DNA from: an uncultured Prevotella sp.
Lineage (GTDB): Bacteria > Bacteroidota > Bacteroidia > Bacteroidales > Bacteroidaceae
Reading direction: 5' to 3'
Assembly (NCBI GenBank): GCA_947072805.1
Contig: CAMTJK010000005.1
Coordinates: forward strand, 1-28,270
DNA: 28,270 nucleotides
Made by a program: the position numbers and the translations under genes. The notes under the pieces were generated by a model, which made no database searches, was not told the origin of the DNA, and worked only from the letters and a program-made list of their open reading frames with translations. Below are positions 1 to 8,044 of this stretch, piece by piece (within the stretch, counting starts at the first letter, position 1; every line of letters starts with the position of its first letter).

Positions 1-60
1 TTAAATATAACGAACGTTTTGGCTTAAACCATAGACCAAAAGAATCGTCAAACAGGCGTT

Positions 61-2544
61 ATGAATCGATTGATAATAAGTTTTTTACTATGGGCAGTTA
101 CCTTATCTGCCTTTGCTCAGGGTGTTGTGAAAGGACGCGTAATGGACAAGCAGACAGCAGAAGCCCTGCCATATGTAAACGTGAAGGTGAATGTCTCGGG
201 CAGCGACAAGGTGTTGAAGGCGTCAATCACCGATGCCGACGGACATTTCAACATAGGCGGACTTGCCAAAGGCAGTTATGTGCTCACCGTGTCGTACGTG
301 GGATATAAGAATGTGGTGCGAAACTTCACCATAAGCGACAAGAACCGTAACGTTACCTACGGAGCCCTATACATAGGCGAGGACCACAAGACGCTGAAGG
401 AGGTGACCGTCACAGGACAACGCTCGCAGATGAAGCTCGAGGTGGACAGAAAGACTTTCACCGTAGACCAGGTGCTGGCTGCTGCAGGAGGATCGGCAAG
501 CGACCTGCTTGAAAACATACCTTCGGTGGAGGTAACCACCGACGGAGAAATATCGCTCAGAGGCAATTCGAGTGTGGAGGTGTGGATAAACGGCAAGGCA
601 AGCGGACTGACTACCGACAACCGCGCCGAGATTCTGCAGCAGATACCGGCTGAAAGCATTGAGAGAATAGAGGTTATAGACAATCCGAGCGCAAAATATA
701 GTCCCGAAGGCTCGGCGGGAATAATAAACATCATACTGAAACGCGACAGAAAGGCGGGCTATTACGGCTCGTTGCGCACAGGCGTGAACACCAACGGAGG
801 ATGGAACGGCGGAGCCAGCATCAACTACTCCAGCGGACTGCTCGACGCCTACGGCAACATAGGTTACAGAAAGCGTAAAAGAAGCGGAGGCGCAAGCAGC
901 GAACAGATATACAAGAACTCCGGCACGTACCAGACTTACGAGAGCGACAACGACAGTAAGGGCGGAAACCTCTTTGCAAGAGCCGGACTGACATGGCACG
1001 CCACAAAGAAAGACGACATATCGCTGTCGGGAATGACCATGCAGGGAAGCCGGGACAGCGAGACACTCACGCCATACAGGTACGGAACGCTCGGAGCGGC
1101 AGGCGACAGCCACATGATGTTCAGACGAAACACAGGCGACGGCGACATGAAAATGTATCACGGAGAGTTCGACTACCAGCACAACTTCTCGGATACGCAC
1201 AAGCTCGACCTCAACATTTCATTCGACAAGTGGAACAACGACGACGAGAACTACTACCGCGACAGCACCATCTATTATAATGACGCCGCACGCCCTACGG
1301 AATACACCTGCCAGTATCGCCCGATGTACATAAACAGCAGGTCGTGGGAGGCAAAACTCGACTACGAAAACAAACTCTCGGAGAAGGTAAAGATAGAGGC
1401 TGGTTACAACGGACGCTTCTCGCACGAGAACACGCCGCAGGAATCGTGGCTCGACAACACCTCGTGGTACGGGCAGAACTTGCAGGAAGACAGGCTCTTC
1501 TACAACCGCTTCATATACGATATAGACATACACGCCCTGTACACCACGCTGAACCTGAAGTTCGGTAAGCTTGGCGTCATGGCAGGACTGCGCGGAGAAT
1601 ACTGGAAGGTGAAGACGGAAAGCTACACATACGAGCAGGAACATGATGCCTCGCTGCGCGAAAAACCCTTCGAGAAAGACTATTTCCAGCTCTTCCCGAG
1701 CCTCTTCCTCAACTACAATCTCACAGAGACGTCGCAGCTGCAGCTCAACTACACGCGGAGAATGAGACGCCCATGGGGCGGACAGCTCAACAGTTTCAAG
1801 AACACACGCGACGCTTCGATGATATCGTTCGGTAATCCGGAACTTACGCCGGAATACTCCAACTCCTTTTCTCTCAACTATCTGAAGACGTGGACCAACC
1901 ACACCCTCTCGTTCGGCACGTACTACCGTCCCACAACCGACGTGATACAGAGCGTGAAATACACCGTGGGCGATGTGGTGTACTCCACAAACGAGAACGT
2001 GGCAAAGAGCCAGTCGGCTGGCGCGGAACTTATTCTGAAAGACAAACTGTTCAGAATCCTCGACCTTACCACCACAGTCAATGCCTATTACTACAAGCTC
2101 GACGGCTTCAGCTACGTAATCAGCGACCAGATGGTGACCGGACGCTCCGACGAGAACTTCTCGTGGGATGCCCGTCTGCTCGCAAGCGTCATACTGCCCT
2201 ACGACATCTCTTTCCAGGCTACAGGCAACTACCGCTCGCGCAGCGTCATATCGCAGGGCTACCGCAAGCCGAACGCAAGTCTTGACCTCGGTTTGCGAAA
2301 GACTTTCCTCAACAAGATGTTCTCGTTATCCGCCAACTGGCGCGACGTGTTCAACAGCCGCCGCTGGAAAAACTACACCGAGACGGAGAGCTTCACACGA
2401 TATCAGGAGAACTGGCGCGACCCGCGCGTGAATTTCACGCTCACATGGAACTTCGGCAACATGAATTCGAAAAAGAAGCAGCAGAGGAACGACGACATGA
2501 ACGGCGCCGACGACGAGCAGCAGAACTACGGCGGATACGAATAA
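61..2544 (+). CDS. TonB-dependent-receptor-like outer-membrane beta-barrel protein
   Basis: An 827-aa secreted protein with a signal peptide ending near Ala19 (SAFA|QG). Residues about 20-103 form a CarboxypepD_reg-like beta domain (GVVKGRVMDKQTAEALPYVNV, then SYVGYKN). About 135-230 is a TonB-receptor plug (DLLENIPSVEV, LRGNSSVEVWINGK, ERIEVIDNPSAKY, GIINIILK). The rest, to about residue 805, alternates aromatic and polar residues as a large barrel does. The tail is hydrophilic (KKKQQRNDD...). This fits the 'outer membrane beta-barrel family' of Bacteroidetes, relatives of SusC and TonB receptors. No ligand can be inferred: there is no SusD partner, and siderophore or cobalamin assignment is not supported. 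The acyltransferase gene begins 16 bp downstream, so the two are probably cotranscribed. Only 60 bp precede the start and no clear TAnnTTTG promoter is visible there. Confidence 0.9.
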   Translation: MNRLIISFLLWAVTLSAFAQGVVKGRVMDKQTAEALPYVNVKVNVSGSDKVLKASITDADGHFNIGGLAKGSYVLTVSYVGYKNVVRNFTISDKNRNVTYGALYIGEDHKTLKEVTVTGQRSQMKLEVDRKTFTVDQVLAAAGGSASDLLENIPSVEVTTDGEISLRGNSSVEVWINGKASGLTTDNRAEILQQIPAESIERIEVIDNPSAKYSPEGSAGIINIILKRDRKAGYYGSLRTGVNTNGGWNGGASINYSSGLLDAYGNIGYRKRKRSGGASSEQIYKNSGTYQTYESDNDSKGGNLFARAGLTWHATKKDDISLSGMTMQGSRDSETLTPYRYGTLGAAGDSHMMFRRNTGDGDMKMYHGEFDYQHNFSDTHKLDLNISFDKWNNDDENYYRDSTIYYNDAARPTEYTCQYRPMYINSRSWEAKLDYENKLSEKVKIEAGYNGRFSHENTPQESWLDNTSWYGQNLQEDRLFYNRFIYDIDIHALYTTLNLKFGKLGVMAGLRGEYWKVKTESYTYEQEHDASLREKPFEKDYFQLFPSLFLNYNLTETSQLQLNYTRRMRRPWGGQLNSFKNTRDASMISFGNPELTPEYSNSFSLNYLKTWTNHTLSFGTYYRPTTDVIQSVKYTVGDVVYSTNENVAKSQSAGAELILKDKLFRILDLTTTVNAYYYKLDGFSYVISDQMVTGRSDENFSWDARLLASVILPYDISFQATGNYRSRSVISQGYRKPNASLDLGLRKTFLNKMFSLSANWRDVFNSRRWKNYTETESFTRYQENWRDPRVNFTLTWNFGNMNSKKKQQRNDDMNGADDEQQNYGGYE

Positions 2545-2560
2545 GCACACCTTTTACGGC

Positions 2561-3550
2561 ATGAGCAGCAACGTAACACACGGCGGCGGACGCATAGACG
2601 GCATAGATTTTGTGAAATGCGTGTGCATCATCTTGATGGTGGCATTCCACATAGCGGCATTCGGCGACAGCTATCCGTATGCCAAGAGCATCGTCTACAC
2701 GTTCCACATGCCGGCATTCCTCATCATATCGGGTTTTCTTATGGGCTTCGGCAAGCCGGCAAAGGCTTTCGCCATGTCGATGCTGCGCCTCGCCCAGCCT
2801 TATGTCATCATGGAAATGCTCTATGTGGCAATGGCTTCGGTGCTGCCCATACGCGAGCATATAGATCTGCTTACACCGGCGGTGATGCTTGACGCGTTGC
2901 TCCTGCACCCCATCGGACCCTACTGGTATCTGCATACCATGATAATATGTGGCGGTGTGATGTATATGGTGGGCAGACTGACCCGCCTTTCGCCTTCAGG
3001 CACGCTCATCGTTTCGGCATTGCTGCTGTATGGCTTCTCGTTGTGCCTTGATAACAACGGCTTCTTCGTCAATTCCCTTTACTTCCTTGCCGGTGCGGCG
3101 TTGCGGCGCAGCGGACTGGCGTTTGATGCCTTCTTCAAGCCCACGCCACTGGCTGTCGTTCCCTTTGTCATTCTTGCCTGCCATCCCTCCTGTACCGACA
3201 AGTCTGCAGCCGGCGGCGTCATGATGGTATGCCTTGCCGTGAGTTTTATGCTATATATATATAAGGTATGCGAGCAGGCTGAGGCTAAGGGCAGTGCCGT
3301 ATGCCCCTTTATGCGGCGTCTGTGTCTCTTTATCGGGCGCAACACCCTTATCATCCTCCTTTTCTCGCCTGTTTTCACGGCGGCGGCACGTCTTTATCAG
3401 CCTCTGCTTATGGGCATCGACGCTTCCGGAATGCTCTTCATGGCAGTCACTGTGGCTGCAGCCGTTGCCGGAAGTGTGGCTTTCGGCATGATTTCCGACA
3501 GGCTCGGCATCTCCACCTACGTTTTCCTGCGTCACAAAGTAGTAGGCTGA
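2561..3550 (+). CDS. Acyltransferase 3 family integral membrane protein
   Basis: A 329-aa polytopic inner-membrane protein with about ten hydrophobic segments. The N-terminus carries the acyltransferase-3 signature: RIDGIDFVKC, then VAFHIA with the putative catalytic His30, then YTFHMPAFLIISGFLMGFGK. A later GPYWYLHTMII motif is also typical. The family moves acetyl or other acyl groups onto sugars of exported glycans, and the Bacteroidetes branch is common near surface polysaccharide genes. The substrate here is unknown. It starts 16 bp after the upstream outer-membrane protein and has no promoter of its own, so it probably shares that transcript. Family assignment is firm; the role is open. 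Confidence 0.9.
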   Translation: MSSNVTHGGGRIDGIDFVKCVCIILMVAFHIAAFGDSYPYAKSIVYTFHMPAFLIISGFLMGFGKPAKAFAMSMLRLAQPYVIMEMLYVAMASVLPIREHIDLLTPAVMLDALLLHPIGPYWYLHTMIICGGVMYMVGRLTRLSPSGTLIVSALLLYGFSLCLDNNGFFVNSLYFLAGAALRRSGLAFDAFFKPTPLAVVPFVILACHPSCTDKSAAGGVMMVCLAVSFMLYIYKVCEQAEAKGSAVCPFMRRLCLFIGRNTLIILLFSPVFTAAARLYQPLLMGIDASGMLFMAVTVAAAVAGSVAFGMISDRLGISTYVFLRHKVVG

Positions 3551-3724
3551 CGAAAGCAACATTACGCGGGCGAATGACATTGTTGAAGACATCGCAAAAC
3601 GTTCTCCGACAAATTCATACACAAAAAGCCCGAAATAGTATAGATTATACCGATTTGCGAGCAGAATAAGCCTTTTTTCCGAAATGAAAGTCGCTCAAGA
3701 CAGTTGTTAAAAGGCATGGAATTA

Positions 3725-3733
3725 CCCCCCCCC
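3725..3733. repeat. Homopolymeric C9 tract upstream of fimbrial promoter
   Basis: Nine consecutive C residues lie in otherwise AT-rich DNA, about 50 bp upstream of the -7 element at 3783-3790. I noticed no comparable C or G run elsewhere in the window. Long C or G runs are prone to slipped-strand length change. Placed just upstream of a promoter for surface fimbriae, this is a candidate phase-variation or expression-tuning element, which is inference. Confidence 0.6.
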
Positions 3734-3782
3734 GATTAATTATTATTAACTAAAAGGAAACAATGTTTTTCTTAAAAATACT

Positions 3783-3790
3783 TACTTTTG
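3783..3790 (+). promoter_or_regulatory. Putative -7 element (TACTTTTG) of the fimbrial operon
   Basis: TACTTTTG matches the Bacteroidetes -7 consensus TAnnTTTG. Transcription would start near 3795, giving a leader of about 110 nt before the ATG at 3905. The -33 position has no TTTG; the nearest resemblance is weak (AATG at 3762-3765). This may be a promoter that needs activation. Confidence 0.5.
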
Positions 3791-3904
3791 TGCCGTACAA
3801 AACGTGATAAATAAAAGATTCTGAAGATTGCTTAAGGCGTGGGAGTATACAAACTAATCGGTCATCCCTTCGTGAAGCACTTTATATTTGATTCAAGAGA
3901 ATTG

Positions 3905-5257
3905 ATGAGATCGAAAATCGTGAAAGGTGTTCTGTGTTTGTTCATGATTATGCTGTTTCCGTTTGCGGCACTATCACAAGGCACAGACGGACGCTTAAGA
4001 GTAGACACTTTGTCCATAAAAGAGCGCATATCGCTGCGGACAAACCTTGTAGACTGGACGGCGTTGATACCAAATATAGGAATAGAGTTCGATGTAAAGA
4101 ACGTAAACTGGAACAGATGGACGGCAGGACTGCACTTGAGAGGCAACTGGGAAACATCCCATACCTTCAAGCCGGGACTTGTCTACAATCTGATGGGTGT
4201 CAGAGCCGAGTTCCGCAACTATTGGCGCACGCGCGAGATAGACGACAATAAAGTGCAGGCACATACACGTTTTATAGACAAGGCGTTTTCCTGCAGACGT
4301 CGTAACGTAAAGCATCCGGACTTTATTTATTACCGTGGGCTTTACGTTTCTTACAATAATTTCTCCATTAAACTTATCGGCGACGGTTATCAGGGTTCTG
4401 CCATAACGGCAGGCGTAACCTATGGCATCGTGAAGCCACTCTATGTGTTCAGAAACGGCTCGAGCCTCGACCTCGAGATGGGCATCAGTGCGGGCTTATC
4501 TTATGCCAAATACGACCGTTACCGCCACGACCGGGAGAGCAACTGTTACCCTGTAACCGAGCAGGTGGGATGGTCGCTCGTGAAGCATCCGGTGATCAGC
4601 GACCTGCGCTTTGGCTTTGTATATCGTCTCGGTAAGTATCCTGTTACGAAGAGGTACCACTGGCGTTACGACTGCGACAGTGTTTACCGTGAGCGCATGG
4701 ATAGCATACGCACTGCCATGGAGACAGAGCGTATGAACCAGCAAAACCTCGACAGTCTTGTATCTATTGTACGCGCAGAATTCCAGGTGCAGTACGACTC
4801 TATCCTGAAGGTGAAGAAGGCCGCCAGCGATTCGCTGCGCCGCGTGAAGGCTGCCCAGGAAGCTGCCGACGTAAAACTTCTGAAAGAAGCCAAACTGCGT
4901 GAAAAGAAGGAGGCTGCGGCTGCCAAGGCTGCAGAAAAGGAGGCTGCCAAGGCTGCAAAGAAAAACAAGAAGGACAAGCCTGCCGAGACCCCGAATGAGG
5001 AACAGTCCATCGAGGCGGTAACTCCGCCGACGGAATCGCCTACACCGACGGAAGAACCAAAGGAGACGCCGACATCGGATGAGGCTTCGACACAGTCGGA
5101 GGAAACACCTTCGGAAGAAGCCGCTAAGCAGGAAGAAGCACCTGCGGAAGAGGCCGCTAAGTCGGAGGAAGCACCTTCAGAAGAGGCTGCTAAGCCGGAG
5201 GAAGCACCAGCGGCAGAAAACAACGAACAAGGAAAGGAGGCAGAAAATGAAGAATAG
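3905..5257 (+). CDS. DUF3575 outer-membrane protein with Glu/Ala/Pro repeat tail
   Basis: A 450-aa protein from the ATG at 3905, chosen over the GTG at 3839 because a clean signal peptide (ending near FAALSQ, residue 25) follows directly. Residues about 40-255 form a DUF3575-type small barrel (SLRTNLVDWTALIPNIGIEF; ...FGFVYRLGK). About 257-360 is charged, probably a coiled coil (RERMDSIRTAMETER, then Lys/Ala/Glu-rich). The last 90 residues are disordered, acidic and Pro-rich, with three 11-residue units of form [S/A]EEAAKxEEAP. DUF3575 proteins often open fimbrial gene clusters in Bacteroidales; their biochemical role is not established. A helical and disordered periplasmic extension would suit contact with peptidoglycan or other subunits. 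Its stop overlaps the next start by 11 bp, so translation may be coupled. Confidence 0.8.
   Translation: MRSKIVKGVLCLFMIMLFPFAALSQGTDGRLRVDTLSIKERISLRTNLVDWTALIPNIGIEFDVKNVNWNRWTAGLHLRGNWETSHTFKPGLVYNLMGVRAEFRNYWRTREIDDNKVQAHTRFIDKAFSCRRRNVKHPDFIYYRGLYVSYNNFSIKLIGDGYQGSAITAGVTYGIVKPLYVFRNGSSLDLEMGISAGLSYAKYDRYRHDRESNCYPVTEQVGWSLVKHPVISDLRFGFVYRLGKYPVTKRYHWRYDCDSVYRERMDSIRTAMETERMNQQNLDSLVSIVRAEFQVQYDSILKVKKAASDSLRRVKAAQEAADVKLLKEAKLREKKEAAAAKAAEKEAAKAAKKNKKDKPAETPNEEQSIEAVTPPTESPTPTEEPKETPTSDEASTQSEETPSEEAAKQEEAPAEEAAKSEEAPSEEAAKPEEAPAAENNEQGKEAENEE
5111..5209 (+). repeat. Three tandem 33-bp units coding an 11-residue repeat
   Basis: Units lie at 5111-5143, 5144-5176 and 5177-5209. Each encodes [S/A]EEAAK[Q/S/P]EEAP. 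A partial unit (SEETP) precedes them at 5096-5110. The DNA copies differ at third positions but are clearly related. Because 33 is divisible by 3, copy-number change would alter tail length without breaking the frame. Confidence 0.85.
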
Positions 5258-6440
5258 AAATATGCTTTTCATCCTGCTGATGCTCTGTGCCCTGCTCCTT
5301 GCATCATGTTCCACAGATGTGGACCTCTGTTACGAAGAGAACCATCCGCACAACGCACTGTTGAAATACGAGTACGACTGGAGCGGATATGAGGAGAGCG
5401 ACATCCCCGACTCGATGTACGTAATAGCATACCGCGTGGTGAACCGCCGGCGCTCGCTCGCTGCCGTCAGCGGTAATGACTTCGCGGGACATTACGTCTA
5501 TAACGGCTCGTCACCTGATGAAAGGCTCGAACGCTTCCCCGTACCGACAGGAGCTTATAAGTTTATCACCTTCAACAAAGACGACTCACAACTCGTCATC
5601 GACGAAGTGATGGACTATGTGGCGGACGAAACCAACGAGACGATGCTTACCGACCTCTGCGTAAACTACAAGGTGTACCATAAAGGGCATCCCGCACTAA
5701 CCATGCCCACCATAGACTGGCAGGACTACAACCCCTACGCACAGTATCTGCAGCCCAACCTGCCGCCGGTGACATACGACACCATAGCATCGATGGAAGT
5801 GCCACAAGCCTCGACAGTGACATGCCACTTCGAACCGCAGCCGATAACGCAGCACATAGACATCTACTTCAATATAGGCAAGGACATCTCGCGCCGCGGA
5901 TTCCGAGTAGACTCCGTGCTCTGCGACATTTCGGGAGTGCCATGTCGCGTGAGCATTGCCAACGGATATCTTGACATATCGCACACGGCGAAGATGATGT
6001 TCAGGATGATTCCCGACGGAAAGACAAAGTGGAGCGACTGGGAAACCGCCGACAGCGACACCAATCCCGACGCTCTGCGACTGCATGGAGCAATAGACGT
6101 GCCCGGACTGACAAGAAACCCCGACGCAAAGGCAAATACGGGTGCAGGCATCCTGCAGGTCATCATCTTCACCAGCACAGCCGACAGTGAAGGCAGACGC
6201 GCGAGAAAGAAGATACAGGGAAAGATAAACCTCTATAACACAATGCTCAAAGCCAACCTCATGACCGTAACGCCCGATGGAATACACGCCGTAAGAAACG
6301 GCACACACGGAGTGCTCGACATCAAGGCGGACATCGTGATAGACGGACAAGACGTGAAGGTGAACAACGACAACAACGGCGGCCTCGATATATGGGAACC
6401 GTGCGGTGAAAATGTGGCACCACCGGTCATCGACATCTGA
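5247..6440 (+). CDS. DUF5119 / FimB-Mfa2-like fimbrial lipoprotein (probable anchor)
   Basis: A 397-aa lipoprotein starting at the ATG at 5247, inside the last codons of the previous gene. The upstream open frame from 5079 is only the shifted reading of the repeat tail. The lipobox is LLAS-Cys21. Just after it comes DLCYEENHPH...YEYDW...SMYVIAYR, a pattern I associate with DUF5119 proteins and with the FimB/Mfa2 anchor type. The C-terminus ends with a Trp-Glu-Pro motif (DIWEPCG) reminiscent of the EPW motif that ends fimbrillins. It has no Thr-Arg processing motif like those of the neighbouring fimbrillins, as expected of an anchor that keeps its lipid. FimB and Mfa2 tether fimbriae to the outer membrane and limit their length in Porphyromonas gingivalis. 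Whether this protein does the same is inferred from type and position. Confidence 0.75.
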   Translation: MKNRNMLFILLMLCALLLASCSTDVDLCYEENHPHNALLKYEYDWSGYEESDIPDSMYVIAYRVVNRRRSLAAVSGNDFAGHYVYNGSSPDERLERFPVPTGAYKFITFNKDDSQLVIDEVMDYVADETNETMLTDLCVNYKVYHKGHPALTMPTIDWQDYNPYAQYLQPNLPPVTYDTIASMEVPQASTVTCHFEPQPITQHIDIYFNIGKDISRRGFRVDSVLCDISGVPCRVSIANGYLDISHTAKMMFRMIPDGKTKWSDWETADSDTNPDALRLHGAIDVPGLTRNPDAKANTGAGILQVIIFTSTADSEGRRARKKIQGKINLYNTMLKANLMTVTPDGIHAVRNGTHGVLDIKADIVIDGQDVKVNNDNNGGLDIWEPCGENVAPPVIDI

Positions 6441-6519
6441 TGAGGCAAAGGGGCAACGGAGACACCATAATATATATAAGGAGAAAAGTACAAAGAATCA
6501 TCATAAAACAGGAATGATA

Positions 6520-7971
6520 ATGAAATACAGACTGCATATAGCAATGATGGCAATGGCTGCCGCCGCAGCCCTTACATCGTGTTCCGATTCTTACCCCGGT
6601 ATAGAATATACCACGCCGAGCGTAGACGGAATGTATGCAATTGAAGGAATGGAAGAAACACCGCTAATGGTGTTCATCAACGAGCCCAACATCTTCAATA
6701 TCACGGCAACGAGGGGTACGGGTCCTTTCGACAGAAACTATGGAGACACGTATTGGGACAATCTGTATGAAAAATCGGACGTGTATGTCTATGCCTTCAG
6801 AAAAGGAAAGGATACTCAGGGCATCACCGAATATGCACGCTTCACCAACGACGCTTCGAGATGGTACGCATATAACGGCACCGACTACTACAACGGCAAG
6901 GAATGTCTGCTCGACGGCGACGGATATCACGGCATGCGCATGCGCTTCAGCTACGACCAGCTGGGCTACCTCTACATGATGATGACAGAAGAGGAGAGCG
7001 CAACGCACGAACACATGCGATACTTCAGCAAAATATATCAGGAGTCGCCATACGACTTCTTCGCCTATTACGTGGACATGAAAGACGGACTGCCTGCACC
7101 CGAACGTACCGACGAGCGTGTGACATACACGTTCGACATAGACGGCTCGCAGGATATAATGAGCGGCTACGCACCGTTCAAGACAAGGGAAGATATTATG
7201 GCGAACGAGATGCTGAAGGACATTCCCGAAGATCAGATAACGAAGATTCTCAACATAGGCGGATTCTCTACATACGCCGCACACCGCGGCATATATCCCG
7301 TGGTGGACCTGAAGCACCAGCTCACACGACTCAACTTCAGAGCCTATCCGGGAGACCAGGGTGCTGACGCAATAACCATTGCTGCCATCGGAGTGGTGTG
7401 CAACAAGACGTGCCGCCTGGTGGTGGCTTCGCGCAATACCGACGAGGTGGGAGCATACTTTCCCGAAGGAGGAAACGTAGACACGCTGCGACTGAAGGAA
7501 CGCTCCGTGGACGGACTGCAGGCAGAAACAGAATTTATACCGGTGAAACTTAGCGAGGCAGAACAGGACGGAAAGAGACAGTGGAGCTATAACTCATGGC
7601 GTGTGCTTGCACCCGAAGAGAAAGACCTCGGCTACTACCGCCTCGGCAGTTCGCTCATGGTGCCTACTGCCGACGAATATACCATAGTGCTGTGGTTCTA
7701 CCAGCCACGCATAGACCACTTCGAGACAGACGCCGAAGGCAATACCGTGCCCGTGTACAAGGATGAGCTCGGCACGCTGTGCAGGTCTACGTACAAGGTG
7801 AAACTCAAGACGGGAACGTTCGAGAAAGGCTACGTCTATCCCATCACCATTGCCATCTACGGCTACGAAGCCATAAAGGTGTCGGCGTTCATTGAACCGT
7901 GGCACGACGGAGGCGGAGGCATCTTCGTGGACGACGCCGAAGACTACGAGGGAGAGATGGACGGCTTCTGA
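6520..7971 (+). CDS. Fimbrillin family lipoprotein (Mfa1/Mfa-like), first of three
   Basis: A 483-aa lipoprotein. The ATG at 6520 is preferred over the one at 6514 because AGGA at about 6510-6513 is well spaced and the signal peptide then begins MKYR. The lipobox is LTS-Cys21. A candidate Arg-processing motif, TATR65-GTG, lies 44 residues after the Cys. Fimbrillin landmarks follow: FDIDGSQDIM (from 205), KHQLTRLNF (from 265) and a C-terminal pair of strands IYGYEAIKV...IEPWHDGG (from 446). The same landmarks recur in the next two genes, so these are paralogues. It is probably an accessory or minor pilin, judging by its ordinary codon use compared with the next gene. It is 79 bp downstream of the DUF5119-like gene with no promoter visible between, so operon membership is likely. 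Confidence 0.85.
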   Translation: MKYRLHIAMMAMAAAAALTSCSDSYPGIEYTTPSVDGMYAIEGMEETPLMVFINEPNIFNITATRGTGPFDRNYGDTYWDNLYEKSDVYVYAFRKGKDTQGITEYARFTNDASRWYAYNGTDYYNGKECLLDGDGYHGMRMRFSYDQLGYLYMMMTEEESATHEHMRYFSKIYQESPYDFFAYYVDMKDGLPAPERTDERVTYTFDIDGSQDIMSGYAPFKTREDIMANEMLKDIPEDQITKILNIGGFSTYAAHRGIYPVVDLKHQLTRLNFRAYPGDQGADAITIAAIGVVCNKTCRLVVASRNTDEVGAYFPEGGNVDTLRLKERSVDGLQAETEFIPVKLSEAEQDGKRQWSYNSWRVLAPEEKDLGYYRLGSSLMVPTADEYTIVLWFYQPRIDHFETDAEGNTVPVYKDELGTLCRSTYKVKLKTGTFEKGYVYPITIAIYGYEAIKVSAFIEPWHDGGGGIFVDDAEDYEGEMDGF

Positions 7972-8009
7972 AACAAAAAGCATTTTGAAAGAACAATTCA
8001 AATAAACTC

Positions 8010-8044
8010 AATTTACTCTATTTATTAATTAAATTTTTAACAAC
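8010..8044 (+). promoter_or_regulatory. A/T-rich translation leader of the major fimbrillin
   Basis: The 35 bases before the ATG at 8045 are almost entirely A and T. Bacteroidetes use A/U-rich unstructured leaders rather than Shine-Dalgarno pairing for strong initiation. A degenerate -7-like box (TAAATTTT, 8030-8037) lies in it but sits too close to the ATG to be convincing as a promoter. Confidence 0.4.

Larger units (their letters stand above)
3551..3904. other. 354-bp intergenic region upstream of the fimbrial locus
   Basis: Gene-free stretch between the acyltransferase and the first fimbrial gene. Its composition changes from mixed to AT-rich after about 3735. It holds a nine-base C run (3725-3733), a TAnnTTTG promoter element (3783-3790) and a second match, TATATTTG, at 3883-3890 only 14 bp before the ATG. 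I found no convincing hairpin with a T-run after the acyltransferase gene and no long inverted repeats that would suggest an invertible promoter. Confidence 0.7.

Noticed and set aside
367..1200. Long minus-strand open frame (277 codons) inside the first gene
   Set aside because: It is antisense to a well supported outer-membrane protein, has no recognisable motif and reflects the codon bias of the sense gene.
61..2544. Siderophore, cobalamin or glycan (SusC) receptor assignment
   Set aside because: No SusD partner, Fur-like site or substrate genes are adjacent, and the family is functionally broad.
3883..3890. Second TATATTTG promoter-like site before the DUF3575 gene
   Set aside because: It lies 14 bp from the ATG with no -33 box; the leader would be nearly absent. 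The site at 3783 is more plausible.
3551..3904. Invertible fimbrial promoter
   Set aside because: I found no pair of inverted repeats flanking the promoter and no site-specific recombinase gene in the window.
4684..5223. Minus-strand open frame rich in Ser/Ala/Gly repeats
   Set aside because: It is the antisense reading of the coiled-coil and 33-bp repeat tail of the DUF3575 gene; the apparent repeats come from the sense strand.
5079..5246. N-terminal extension of the DUF5119-like protein (Arg/Lys/His repeats)
   Set aside because: It is a frameshifted reading of the upstream repeat tail; a lipoprotein signal peptide starts cleanly at 5247.
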